From assembly GCA_029938715.1 (NCBI GenBank), contig JAOZUK010000017.1, positions 1-45,534 on the forward strand: a stretch of DNA of 45,534 bases, written 5' to 3'. The notes below the pieces were generated by a model. That model made no database searches. It saw only the letters and a program-made list of their open reading frames with translations, and was not told the origin of the DNA. Position 1 is the stretch's first letter, and each line of letters starts with the position of its first letter. A program made the translations under genes and the position numbers. Source of the stretch: Bacteroidales bacterium. GTDB taxonomy: Bacteria > Bacteroidota > Bacteroidia > Bacteroidales > GCA-2748055. Positions 26,336 through 33,220 of the stretch are shown here, piece after piece.

Positions 26336-26366
26336 CAAATATATGACAATTATCGATCCTTCCAAA
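26336..26366 (-). promoter_or_regulatory. Promoter of the TonB-dependent receptor operon
   Basis: Leftward TTTG (complement of 26363-26366), a 19-bp spacer and TATATTTG (complement of 26336-26343) match the Bacteroidota consensus TTTG-N19-21-TAnnTTTG exactly. The expected transcription start is near 26331, leaving a leader of about 45 bases before the ATG at 26285. Confidence 0.75.
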
Positions 26367-26371
26367 AGAAA

Positions 26372-26389
26372 TGTGTGTCCGCACACACA
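26372..26389. promoter_or_regulatory. LacI-type operator between the receptor and regulator promoters
   Basis: An 18-bp palindrome with perfect 7-bp arms TGTGTGT and ACACACA around CCGC, centred on a CG step as in many LacI-family operators. It lies between the two divergent -33 elements (26363-26366 and 26391-26394). A matching site lies at 28275-28288; aligned on the CG centre they share TGTGTnCGnACACA. The likely binder is the LacI-family protein encoded from 26432. Confidence 0.75.
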
Positions 26390-26390
26390 C

Positions 26391-26422
26391 TTTGTCATAT
26401 CTGCATTTTTTAACTACATTAG
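26391..26422 (+). promoter_or_regulatory. Probable promoter of the LacI-family regulator gene
   Basis: TTTG at 26391-26394, a 20-bp spacer and TACATTAG at 26415-26422 (one mismatch to TAnnTTTG). The -33 box touches the palindrome at 26372-26389, consistent with autoregulation. The start codon lies only nine bases after the -7 box, so the mRNA leader would be very short. Confidence 0.55.
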
Positions 26423-26431
26423 CACAGATTT

Positions 26432-27511
26432 ATGAGTGAAAACGGAACCCATACCAGGATTAAGGACATTGCTGCCAGGGCGGGCTGTTCCATTGGGACC
26501 GTGGATCGGGTCATACACAACCGGGGGAAGGTATCTGAGTCGGTAAAAAAGCGAATTCTTGAGATCATCAGCGAGCTTGATTATAAACCCAATGTGAACG
26601 CCAGGGTTCTTGCCAGCAAACACCCCCTCAATCTGGGAATTTTACTTCCCGCTTATAATGAGGGAGAGTACTGGGAGCTGCCCACAGCTGGTATTCAACA
26701 CGCATTGGATCGATACAACGAGCAAGGGTACCAGATCAATGTATTCAGGCTAAGCTATCACAATCCAGAACAGTTTTACAAGGCAGGTATGCAAATGCTT
26801 GCGGAAAACATGGATGGGATCATCATGAGCCCGGCTACCTATAAGGAGAGTGTAAGGCTGGTCAGATCCTATTTTCAGGAGGCCAAACCTTTTATATTAA
26901 TTGATTCTGATATTCAGGGCTTACCCTCTCTCTCTTTTATTGGTAAAGATCCTGTACAATCAGGATCCACGGTGGCCAATCTGACCCACAAGGTAACCAG
27001 GCACATACCGGGACAAAAAAGAATATGGGTGATCAATATCTCTAAAAACCTTAGTCAGATGTACTCCTTCCTGGCCAGGGAGAGTGGTTTTATGAACTAT
27101 TTCTCAAACAAGCAGCTGCAGGAAGAATATAGTTTTAAGACCTATGAAATTGAGGACCGCGACATCCAGGAAGAGTTCGATAAGCACTTTCATAACCTGT
27201 TGTCGGATGGAGTGCCTCATGCCATCTATGTGACCGGCTCCAGAGTTTATAAGATCGCCAACAGCCTGAAAAAATATAAATCCGGATACAAGCCCCTGCT
27301 AATTGGCCACGATCTGATTCGACAAAACATGGAGAGGGTCAGGGATGAATCCATCGATTTTCTGATTGAGGAGGAGGCAGGCCGACAGGGTTATCTGGCT
27401 GTAGAAAGCATGATCAGAAGCATTGTTCACAAAGAGAAGATTGAGAAAAAACAGCTGATGAACCTGTTGATCTATACAAGGGAGAACCTACCACTAGATC
27501 CTTCGGAGTAG
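26432..27511 (+). CDS. LacI-family transcriptional regulator
   Basis: A 359-residue regulator. The N-terminal LacI helix-turn-helix (about residues 9-32: [20 protein letters not shown]) and hinge helix ([12 protein letters not shown]) are followed by a periplasmic-binding-protein-like sensor domain (about 65-335; [50 protein letters not shown]). [16 protein letters not shown] corresponds to the usual recognition-helix region. It is divergent from the receptor operon and convergent with nagB, whose end it overlaps by 18 bases. The two palindromes at 26372 and 28275 are its probable targets, so it likely senses an imported sugar of this locus. Whether it activates or represses is open; the site positions favour activation. 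Confidence 0.9.
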   Translation: MSENGTHTRIKDIAARAGCSIGTVDRVIHNRGKVSESVKKRILEIISELDYKPNVNARVLASKHPLNLGILLPAYNEGEYWELPTAGIQHALDRYNEQGYQINVFRLSYHNPEQFYKAGMQMLAENMDGIIMSPATYKESVRLVRSYFQEAKPFILIDSDIQGLPSLSFIGKDPVQSGSTVANLTHKVTRHIPGQKRIWVINISKNLSQMYSFLARESGFMNYFSNKQLQEEYSFKTYEIEDRDIQEEFDKHFHNLLSDGVPHAIYVTGSRVYKIANSLKKYKSGYKPLLIGHDLIRQNMERVRDESIDFLIEEEAGRQGYLAVESMIRSIVHKEKIEKKQLMNLLIYTRENLPLDPSE

Positions 27512-28228
27512 TGATGAGGAGCCTTTGTCCAGAAAAAGCCAGGTCTTCTTATGAGTCTTTAAAGCAGATGCGGGAATCTTTGGAGAGACCTCCTTTTCCA
27601 CTGCGTTTTTAACAGCTTCAGCTTTACGCTCATCGGGCACCGCACAGATTATATTTTCTGATTTCAGGATCTGGTTCACCGACATGCTGATGGCCGTTTC
27701 GGGAACCTTGTCAAGTGAAGGGAACCATCCCTCACCAAATTGTTGGTTCCTGCATTCAAGGTCCAGGTTTACCTCGATATATGGTTCTCTGGTTTTGAAA
27801 TCTGCCGGGGGATCGTTAAAGGCCAGGTGGCCATTTTCACCAATACCTATGAAAGCCACATCAACTGGCTGGTCTGCGATCAGCTCCCCCAGTCTTTCAC
27901 ATTCTGCAGCTGCATCAGATTCTCCATCGATATAATGAAACTCTTTGAGGGTAACACGATCCACAAACCTCTCCTTCAGGTATTTCCTAAAAGAAGCTCC
28001 ATGTGTAACCGGGATACCGATGTACTCATCCAGGTGAAAGGCTGTGACCTTCGTCCAGTCAACTTTTGCATGGATCAATTCATCCAGCATCTCAAACTGG
28101 GATGCTCCAGTGGCCACAATGATGGTCGCTGCTCCCTTTTTATTGATTGCTTTTCTGATCAGTTCAGCACCTTTCCTGGCTGCAGTCCTCCCCAGCTCTT
28201 CCTTGTTCTTGTAGATAAATACTTTCAT
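27494..28228 (-). CDS. nagB: Glucosamine-6-phosphate deaminase-like protein (NagB family)
   Basis: A 244-residue cytoplasmic enzyme of the NagB/6-phosphogluconolactonase family, expected to convert an amino-sugar 6-phosphate to the keto-sugar phosphate and ammonia. Motifs: [16 protein letters not shown] (about 36-51), HLDEYIG with Asp67-Glu68, and [13 protein letters not shown] (128-140) with His134. Compared with the E. coli enzyme the pattern VDGHIAFNE is ENGHLAFND, so two active-site positions differ conservatively. The start is the ATG at 28228 ([11 protein letters not shown]); a longer frame to 28291 would cross the promoter and the operator. It works downstream of the NagA-like enzyme at 8146 although the two genes are almost 20 kb apart. 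Confidence 0.88.
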   Translation of the reverse strand: MKVFIYKNKEELGRTAARKGAELIRKAINKKGAATIIVATGASQFEMLDELIHAKVDWTKVTAFHLDEYIGIPVTHGASFRKYLKERFVDRVTLKEFHYIDGESDAAAECERLGELIADQPVDVAFIGIGENGHLAFNDPPADFKTREPYIEVNLDLECRNQQFGEGWFPSLDKVPETAISMSVNQILKSENIICAVPDERKAEAVKNAVEKEVSPKIPASALKTHKKTWLFLDKGSSSLLRRI

Positions 28229-28236
28229 AATGATTG

Positions 28237-28268
28237 CAAAAGTAGGACAATTCCAACTCCTCTCCAAA
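28237..28268 (-). promoter_or_regulatory. nagB promoter
   Basis: Leftward TTTG (complement of 28265-28268), a 20-bp spacer and TACTTTTG (complement of 28237-28244) match the Bacteroidota consensus exactly. The -7 box ends eight bases before the ATG at 28228, implying a leader of only about four or five bases. It fixes the gene start: the longer frame from 28291 would begin upstream of transcription. Confidence 0.72.
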
Positions 28269-28274
28269 AAAAAA

Positions 28275-28288
28275 TGTGTGCGCACACA
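28275..28288. promoter_or_regulatory. LacI-type operator upstream of nagB
   Basis: A perfect 14-bp palindrome TGTGTGCGCACACA, matching the site at 26372-26389 when both are aligned on their central CG. Its centre lies 44.5 bp from the outer base of the nagB -7 box, the same distance as for the receptor operon. It is also about 137 bp upstream of the divergent SLC13-type gene and might influence it. Confidence 0.75.
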
Positions 28289-28418
28289 CAAGATTCATTT
28301 AGAATACCTTTCTCAAACCAGTTTTTTCTGTTTTTAAATATCCTTAATCCATAGCCCATTAAACTACTAGCCAAAAAATAATTGCGCTCTGGAATGAAAA
28401 TTTTGTAGATTAGAGGCC

Positions 28419-29918
28419 ATGCAAAAGAGATACGTTGGTTTCTTTCTGGGGATTCTTGCATTTCTTGGTATCCTGATATTCACCGACCTGGAACCAGGAA
28501 AACCCGAGGTTACAGCAACCCTTGCTGTGGCTGCACTTATGGCCATCTGGTGGGTAACTGAAACAGTTCCTCTTGCAGTCACCGCACTTATACCCATAGT
28601 TCTATTCCCGGCTCTGGGGATTCTGGACGGGAAAGCCGTTTCGGAGGTATATATCAATCACATCATATTTGTATACGTGGGCGGATTTATGATGGCCCTT
28701 GCCATGGAGAAATGGAACCTGCATAAACGAATTGCACTCAAGCTGCTGGTCCTGATAGGAGTGAGTCCCAGGCGCATCCTGCTGGGTTTTATGGCCACTT
28801 CGGCTTTTCTGTCCATGTGGATCAGCAATACGGCCACCACCATGATGATGATTCCCATAGTGCTCTCTATTGTGGTGAGCCTGGAAGATAGCCTCTCCGA
28901 AAAAACCATCTCGAAGTACGCCACCGGACTTTTCCTGGCCATTGCCTACAGTGCTTCCATAGGTGGGATGTCCACGCTGGTTGGATCTCCTACAAACCTG
29001 GTTTGTCCAAGAATACTAACCCTGCTCTATCCGGAGGCACCGGAAATATCCTTTACCGGTTGGATGACATTTGCGCTGCCCATATCGGCGGTCATGCTGG
29101 TGGCTGTTTTCCTGGTCATTCACCTGATATTCAGCCCCCGGGATAAATGGGAACATATCGACCGGGCACATTTTAAAAAGGCTTACAACAAGCTGGGTAG
29201 AGCCAGTCATGAGGAGAAAGTCGTCTTTGTTCTGTTCCTTACCCTTGCACTCTTATGGATTACAAGGGCCGGAATCTCCTTCAATGGATTTACTATTCCG
29301 GGTTGGGCCACGATTTTTAAGATGCCTTCATACATCAACGATGGAACGGTGGCCATATTCATCTCAATTATTCTGTTTATTATTCCATCCCGTAGCAGAA
29401 AAGGAGAACGGATTATGGACTGGCAGACAGCACACAGGATTCCCTGGAACATTGTATTGCTGTTTGGTGGGGGATTCGCACTGGCCCTGGGATTTCAGTC
29501 CTCCGGTCTGGCCATCTGGTTTGGGGAACAGCTGCTCTGGACACAAGGGGTCCATCCATACCTGATCCTGCTTGCAGTGGTAGCCCTGATGTCATTTCTG
29601 ACTGAACTCACTTCCAATGTTGCCTCCACCCAGATGTTGCTCCCCATATTTGCCAGTCTGGCCATTAGCAGCGTTAACAATCCACTCCTGCTTATGATCC
29701 CAGCCACACTAGCCTCTTCCCTGGCCTTTATGCTTCCCACTGCCACACCACCCAATGCCATCATTTTTGGTACAAACCGGATCAGAATTGCCACCATGGT
29801 CAGAACCGGATTTGTGCTTAATCTGGTAGGGATCCTGGTGGTGGTATTGGTCACCTGGTTACTGGGGGGACGGATCCTTGATATTGATCCCGGAATCGTT
29901 CCGGCATGGGCACAATAA
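28419..29918 (+). CDS. SLC13/DASS-family anion:sodium symporter
   Basis: A 499-residue inner-membrane protein with about 12 hydrophobic helices of the divalent-anion:Na+ symporter family. Landmarks: WWVTETVPLAVTALIPIVLF near residue 43, MWISNTATTMMMIPIVLS (the SNT sodium motif, about 132-150), GGMSTLVGSPTNLV and, in the second half, FLTELTSNVASTQMLLPI with another SNx motif plus LPTATPPNAIIFGTN. Substrates of the family are di/tricarboxylates, sulfate or related anions; an acidic sugar or uronate product could be considered here. It is divergent from nagB. A weak promoter (ATTG-N21-TAGATTAG, 28381-28413) lies immediately upstream; no signal for regulation other than the shared palindrome was found. 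Confidence 0.87.
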   Translation: MQKRYVGFFLGILAFLGILIFTDLEPGKPEVTATLAVAALMAIWWVTETVPLAVTALIPIVLFPALGILDGKAVSEVYINHIIFVYVGGFMMALAMEKWNLHKRIALKLLVLIGVSPRRILLGFMATSAFLSMWISNTATTMMMIPIVLSIVVSLEDSLSEKTISKYATGLFLAIAYSASIGGMSTLVGSPTNLVCPRILTLLYPEAPEISFTGWMTFALPISAVMLVAVFLVIHLIFSPRDKWEHIDRAHFKKAYNKLGRASHEEKVVFVLFLTLALLWITRAGISFNGFTIPGWATIFKMPSYINDGTVAIFISIILFIIPSRSRKGERIMDWQTAHRIPWNIVLLFGGGFALALGFQSSGLAIWFGEQLLWTQGVHPYLILLAVVALMSFLTELTSNVASTQMLLPIFASLAISSVNNPLLLMIPATLASSLAFMLPTATPPNAIIFGTNRIRIATMVRTGFVLNLVGILVVVLVTWLLGGRILDIDPGIVPAWAQ

Positions 29919-29928
29919 AACCTAAACC

Positions 29929-30624
29929 GTGAATCTAAAACGAAAAATTATCACCATCACCGCCTTTGCCATTGCCATGGGTTTCCTTGAGAGCGCCGTG
30001 GTGGTCTATCTAAGAGAGATCCTCTACCCTGACGGATTTGCATTTCCCCTCTCTAATATGCCGGTCCGTCTGGCCCTTACAGAACTCCTAAGGGAGCTTG
30101 CAACCATGATCATGCTAGTGACCATTGGGATCGTAGCTTCCAGGCGATTCAGTACCGGATTTGCCTGGTTCCTTTACAGTTTTGCAATCTGGGATATCTT
30201 CTATTATGTGTTCCTGAAACTCCTCATTGGATGGCCCGAATCTCTCTTTACCTGGGATGTGCTTTTCCTGATTCCCACCACATGGACCGGTCCGGTCCTT
30301 TCCCCAATTCTTGTCTCCCTTACCATGATAATGCTGGCCATGGTGATCCTGTACCGTGCTGATCGCGGATTTCAGACAAAGATCTCTGGCCGTGTATGGG
30401 CGGGCTTAATCCTGGGATCTCTGATCCTGATCGTAGGATTCGTGTTTGACTATTCTCAACATATGCTCACCCACTTCTCCCTATTTGAAATGTTACAGCT
30501 GAAAAATCCCGAAGTACTGGAGGTGGCTACCTCTTATATTCCCCAAAGATTCCCCTGGTGGATCTTTGGTATAGGAGAAGGAGTCATATTGGCCTCCATA
30601 GGATGGTATTGGAAACAAACATAG
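29929..30624 (+). CDS. Polytopic membrane protein of unknown function
   Basis: A 231-residue protein with six or so hydrophobic segments (IITITAFAIAMGFLESAVVV, ELATMIMLVTIGIVA, FAWFLYSFAIWDIFYYVFL, LSPILVSLTMIMLAMVIL, GLILGSLILIVGFVF and WWIFGIGEGVILASIGWYW). No family was recognised. It begins with GTG at 29929, ten bases after the SLC13-type stop, so it is co-transcribed with that transporter. The conserved-looking WDIFYYVFLKLLIGWPESL and the TWTGPVLSPI loop may be functional. It might assist the adjacent transporter, but that is only a guess from proximity. Confidence 0.6.
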   Translation: MNLKRKIITITAFAIAMGFLESAVVVYLREILYPDGFAFPLSNMPVRLALTELLRELATMIMLVTIGIVASRRFSTGFAWFLYSFAIWDIFYYVFLKLLIGWPESLFTWDVLFLIPTTWTGPVLSPILVSLTMIMLAMVILYRADRGFQTKISGRVWAGLILGSLILIVGFVFDYSQHMLTHFSLFEMLQLKNPEVLEVATSYIPQRFPWWIFGIGEGVILASIGWYWKQT

Positions 30625-30634
30625 GATCCCTTGC

Positions 30635-31147
30635 ATGAAAAAATATGCCTTAGTATTTATCTCTTTACTTCCTATGGCACTTATTTACGCCCAGGAGGAA
30701 GCCGTACCTGACACTAACAGATCAGATTTTACCCTGAGTCTAAATGTGGTTGGTGATTTATCGCTTTTTTCACTAGGTTTTGACAAGCTCTTTTTTGTAA
30801 AGCCAGCCCTGGTAATTTCCGGAATGGTAGGATTGGGGTTCAACTCAGAATTCGATCTATCAGATAACCCCTCAAACACCTACTTTGTTTTGCCTCACCA
30901 TCTTACTGTCAATTATGGAAAAAGAAAGAGTTTCCTGGAATTTGGAATCGGAGGTTCATTAGTTACCAGATCGCAATATTCAGGGTATTTTGTATATCCC
31001 ATAATTGGATATAGACTCCACCCATTTAAAAATCCCGGATTTAGCTTCCGGGCATGGCTCTTTTACCCTTTTGGTCAAACTTCCAAAGTGGCAGAGTTAA
31101 ACATCCTGCTTGTGCCATACGGCCTGAGTTTTGCCATAGCTATTTAA
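30635..31147 (+). CDS. Small secreted beta-barrel-like protein of unknown function
   Basis: A 170-residue protein with a signal peptide (MKKYALVFISLLPMALIYAQ). The mature part alternates hydrophobic and polar residues in short strands (FTLSLNVVGDLSLFSLGFDK, LVISGMVGLGFNSEF, LTVNYGKRKSFLEFGIGGSL, FVYPIIGYRLHPF, FSFRAWLFYPFG, LLVPYGLSFAIAI), suggesting an eight-stranded outer-membrane barrel. No family was recognised. It follows the unassigned membrane protein by ten bases and probably belongs to the same transcript. The 49 bp after it contain a -7 box for the next gene. Confidence 0.6.
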   Translation: MKKYALVFISLLPMALIYAQEEAVPDTNRSDFTLSLNVVGDLSLFSLGFDKLFFVKPALVISGMVGLGFNSEFDLSDNPSNTYFVLPHHLTVNYGKRKSFLEFGIGGSLVTRSQYSGYFVYPIIGYRLHPFKNPGFSFRAWLFYPFGQTSKVAELNILLVPYGLSFAIAI

Positions 31148-31181
31148 TCGAAAATTAGTCTCTTTAATAGGAAGAGAAGAT

Positions 31182-31189
31182 TACTTTTG
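31182..31189 (+). promoter_or_regulatory. -7 box upstream of the second URO-D-family gene
   Basis: TACTTTTG matches TAnnTTTG perfectly, but no good TTTG lies 19-21 bp upstream. The ATG at 31197 follows after seven bases, the same short-leader layout as nagB. Confidence 0.4.
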
Positions 31190-31196
31190 AGATGAT

Positions 31197-32237
31197 ATGA
31201 CAGATAAACATTGGAAAGAGTTAATAGCCGTAGTTGGAGGAGAGGTTCTGTCCCCTCTTCCCGTTGGGTTTATTATCGATTCACCCTGGTTGCCCAACTG
31301 GCATCATATTTCAATCCTGGACTACTTCTCAAGCGACCAGCTCTGGTTGGAAGCCAACCTGAAAGCCATTGAGACCTTCCCAGAAGCCATGTTCCTGCCC
31401 GGATTCTGGTCCGAATATGGCATGTGCAGCGAACCCTCAGCATTCGGAGCAAAAACCTCCTTTCCGGAGAATGAGTTTCCTCATGCATTCCCCAACATCA
31501 CCGATGCAGAACAGATTCATGACTTGCCTGTTCCCGACCCGGTGAAAGATGGCCTGGGCCCTTTTATACTTAACAGGTTAAAGCTCATGCAGCCACACAT
31601 AGAAAATGCGGGCCATCGAATCAGGTTCTCAGTGTCAAGAGGGCCCCTGAATATTGCTTCATACCTGATGGGGGCCACAGAGTTTATGATGGCCATGATT
31701 ACAAATCCCGAAGAGATTCATCTCCTCATCAGAAAGATCACCGACTATCTGGCCGGATTTCATGACCATCAAAAACATATGTTTCCCTCCATCGACGGAA
31801 TCCTCATCCTGGACGACATAATCGGTTTTATCAGTGAAGATCAGTTCCTGGAATTTGGCCTTCCCTATTTTAAAGAACTATACAACAGAGATTTGAACAT
31901 AAAGTTCCTTCATAACGATGCCAACTGCATGGAATCCATACAGCACCTACCCGAAATGGGAGTGAACCTGTTTAACATGGGATTTGATACCGATCTGAAT
32001 CAGCTTAAAGAGCTCACCAATAATCAGGTTACCATGCTTGGGAACATTCCACCAAGAGATGTTCTTGCAAGAGGCACCGTAGAAGAGGTGAAGAGAGCGA
32101 CCCTGAATTTACTCCAGTCTACAAACAATCCCGCCAGGATTATCTTTTCCTGTGGCGGAGGAATGCCCCCCGGGGTATCTACTGAGCAATTAAGAACATT
32201 TATTAATACGGTTCATTCATACGCTCCACAAAACTAA
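31197..32237 (+). CDS. URO-D family protein (methyltransferase-like), second copy
   Basis: A 346-residue TIM-barrel protein of the uroporphyrinogen decarboxylase superfamily. It carries HNDANC at residues 239-244 and a late cysteine in SCGGGMPPG (Cys319), which correspond to the H/C...C zinc-ligand layout and PPG turn of methyl-transferring members such as MtaA, while the HemE N-terminal arginine motif is missing. It is therefore probably a methyl transferase or a relative with a small-molecule substrate rather than a porphyrin enzyme. It starts a tight four-gene run (gaps of 4-20 bp) with a DUF6807 protein and two oxidoreductases. It is divergent in sequence from the family member at 352-1485. 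The methyl acceptor, perhaps a corrinoid, is not encoded nearby. Confidence 0.78.
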   Translation: MTDKHWKELIAVVGGEVLSPLPVGFIIDSPWLPNWHHISILDYFSSDQLWLEANLKAIETFPEAMFLPGFWSEYGMCSEPSAFGAKTSFPENEFPHAFPNITDAEQIHDLPVPDPVKDGLGPFILNRLKLMQPHIENAGHRIRFSVSRGPLNIASYLMGATEFMMAMITNPEEIHLLIRKITDYLAGFHDHQKHMFPSIDGILILDDIIGFISEDQFLEFGLPYFKELYNRDLNIKFLHNDANCMESIQHLPEMGVNLFNMGFDTDLNQLKELTNNQVTMLGNIPPRDVLARGTVEEVKRATLNLLQSTNNPARIIFSCGGGMPPGVSTEQLRTFINTVHSYAPQN

Positions 32238-32241
32238 ACCC

Positions 32242-33201
32242 ATGCGTACCTATCTACTTATATTACTTGTTGGAATCCCCCTTCTCTCCCATGCACAGAA
32301 TCAAGAGAAGACAGGATTGAAAACCGACGATGCGAAAACCACGATCTATGCCGGTGAACGCCCGGTGCTCAGTTACGTTCACAAGGAAACAATGCCTCCT
32401 GAGGGGATAGATCCCCTTTTCAAACGTTCCGCCTATATACATCCGCTATGGTCGCCCGGAGGTGAGCGTCTGACCCGCATTCAACCCCCCGATCACTACC
32501 ACCACTATGGCATTTGGAATCCATGGACCCGCACCCACTTTGACGGTTACAAGGTGGACTTCTGGAACCTGGCCGCTGCCGAGGGCACAGTGAGATTTGC
32601 ACAATACCTGGATAAGTTTAATAAGGAGAACCGGGTAGGTTTTAAAGTAAAACAAGAGCACATCTATTTCAAAAAAGATGGATCCGAAGACGTAGCCATA
32701 AATGAATACTGGGAGATATCCCTGATTAAGGCAGAAGAGAAGGTTTATGTAGTGGATTTGATCACCACTTTAAATTCTCCTCTAAAAGAGGGAATCACCC
32801 TGGAGGCATACAGGTACGGAGGCGGACTGGGATTCAGGGCCACGGAAAGGTGGGGCACTGATAACAGTACGGTCCTCACTTCTGAGGGAAAGACAAGGAA
32901 GGATGCCGATGCTTCTGAAGCACGCTGGGTGATCATCGAGGGAGAATCCTCCGTTCCGGAAGGACGGTCGGGGATTCTCTTCCTGAGTCATCCTTCCAAC
33001 CAGTCGCACCCCGAGCCCATGCGCATGTGGCCACCGGATACGCAGGAAGGTAAAGAAAATGTATTCTTTGAATTCTGTCCCATACGTCATCAGGAGTGGG
33101 TCCTGGAGCATGGAAAAGAGTATACTCTAAAATACAGGATGGTTATTTTTGATGGAACCATGGAGCCCGAAGAAGCCGAAAATTATTGGAAACAGTTTTA
33201 A
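32242..33201 (+). CDS. DUF6807 (PmoA-like) family secreted protein
   Basis: A 319-residue protein with a signal peptide (MRTYLLILLVGIPLLSHAQ). The hallmark region is YIHPLWSPGGERLTRIQPPD then HYHHYGIWNPWTRTHFDG, with clustered histidines that could bind metal, followed by FEFCPIRHQEWVLEHGKEYT near the C-terminus. Proteins with this domain are often annotated as methane-oxygenase PmoA but are found in saccharolytic Bacteroidota and Planctomycetota next to Gfo/Idh/MocA enzymes, so a sugar-related role is more likely than methane oxidation. Four bases separate it from the URO-D-family gene. Activity is unknown. Confidence 0.75.
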   Translation: MRTYLLILLVGIPLLSHAQNQEKTGLKTDDAKTTIYAGERPVLSYVHKETMPPEGIDPLFKRSAYIHPLWSPGGERLTRIQPPDHYHHYGIWNPWTRTHFDGYKVDFWNLAAAEGTVRFAQYLDKFNKENRVGFKVKQEHIYFKKDGSEDVAINEYWEISLIKAEEKVYVVDLITTLNSPLKEGITLEAYRYGGGLGFRATERWGTDNSTVLTSEGKTRKDADASEARWVIIEGESSVPEGRSGILFLSHPSNQSHPEPMRMWPPDTQEGKENVFFEFCPIRHQEWVLEHGKEYTLKYRMVIFDGTMEPEEAENYWKQF

Positions 33202-33220
33202 TCAACTAAAAACATTTAGC

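Noticed and set aside
28229-28291. N-terminal extension of NagB ([15 protein letters not shown]...)
   Set aside because: It reads through the operator and promoter and has no match to the family's usual start.
33149-33220. Upstream start for the Tat-exported oxidoreductase
   Set aside because: It overlaps the end of the DUF6807 gene and would bury the twin-arginine signal.
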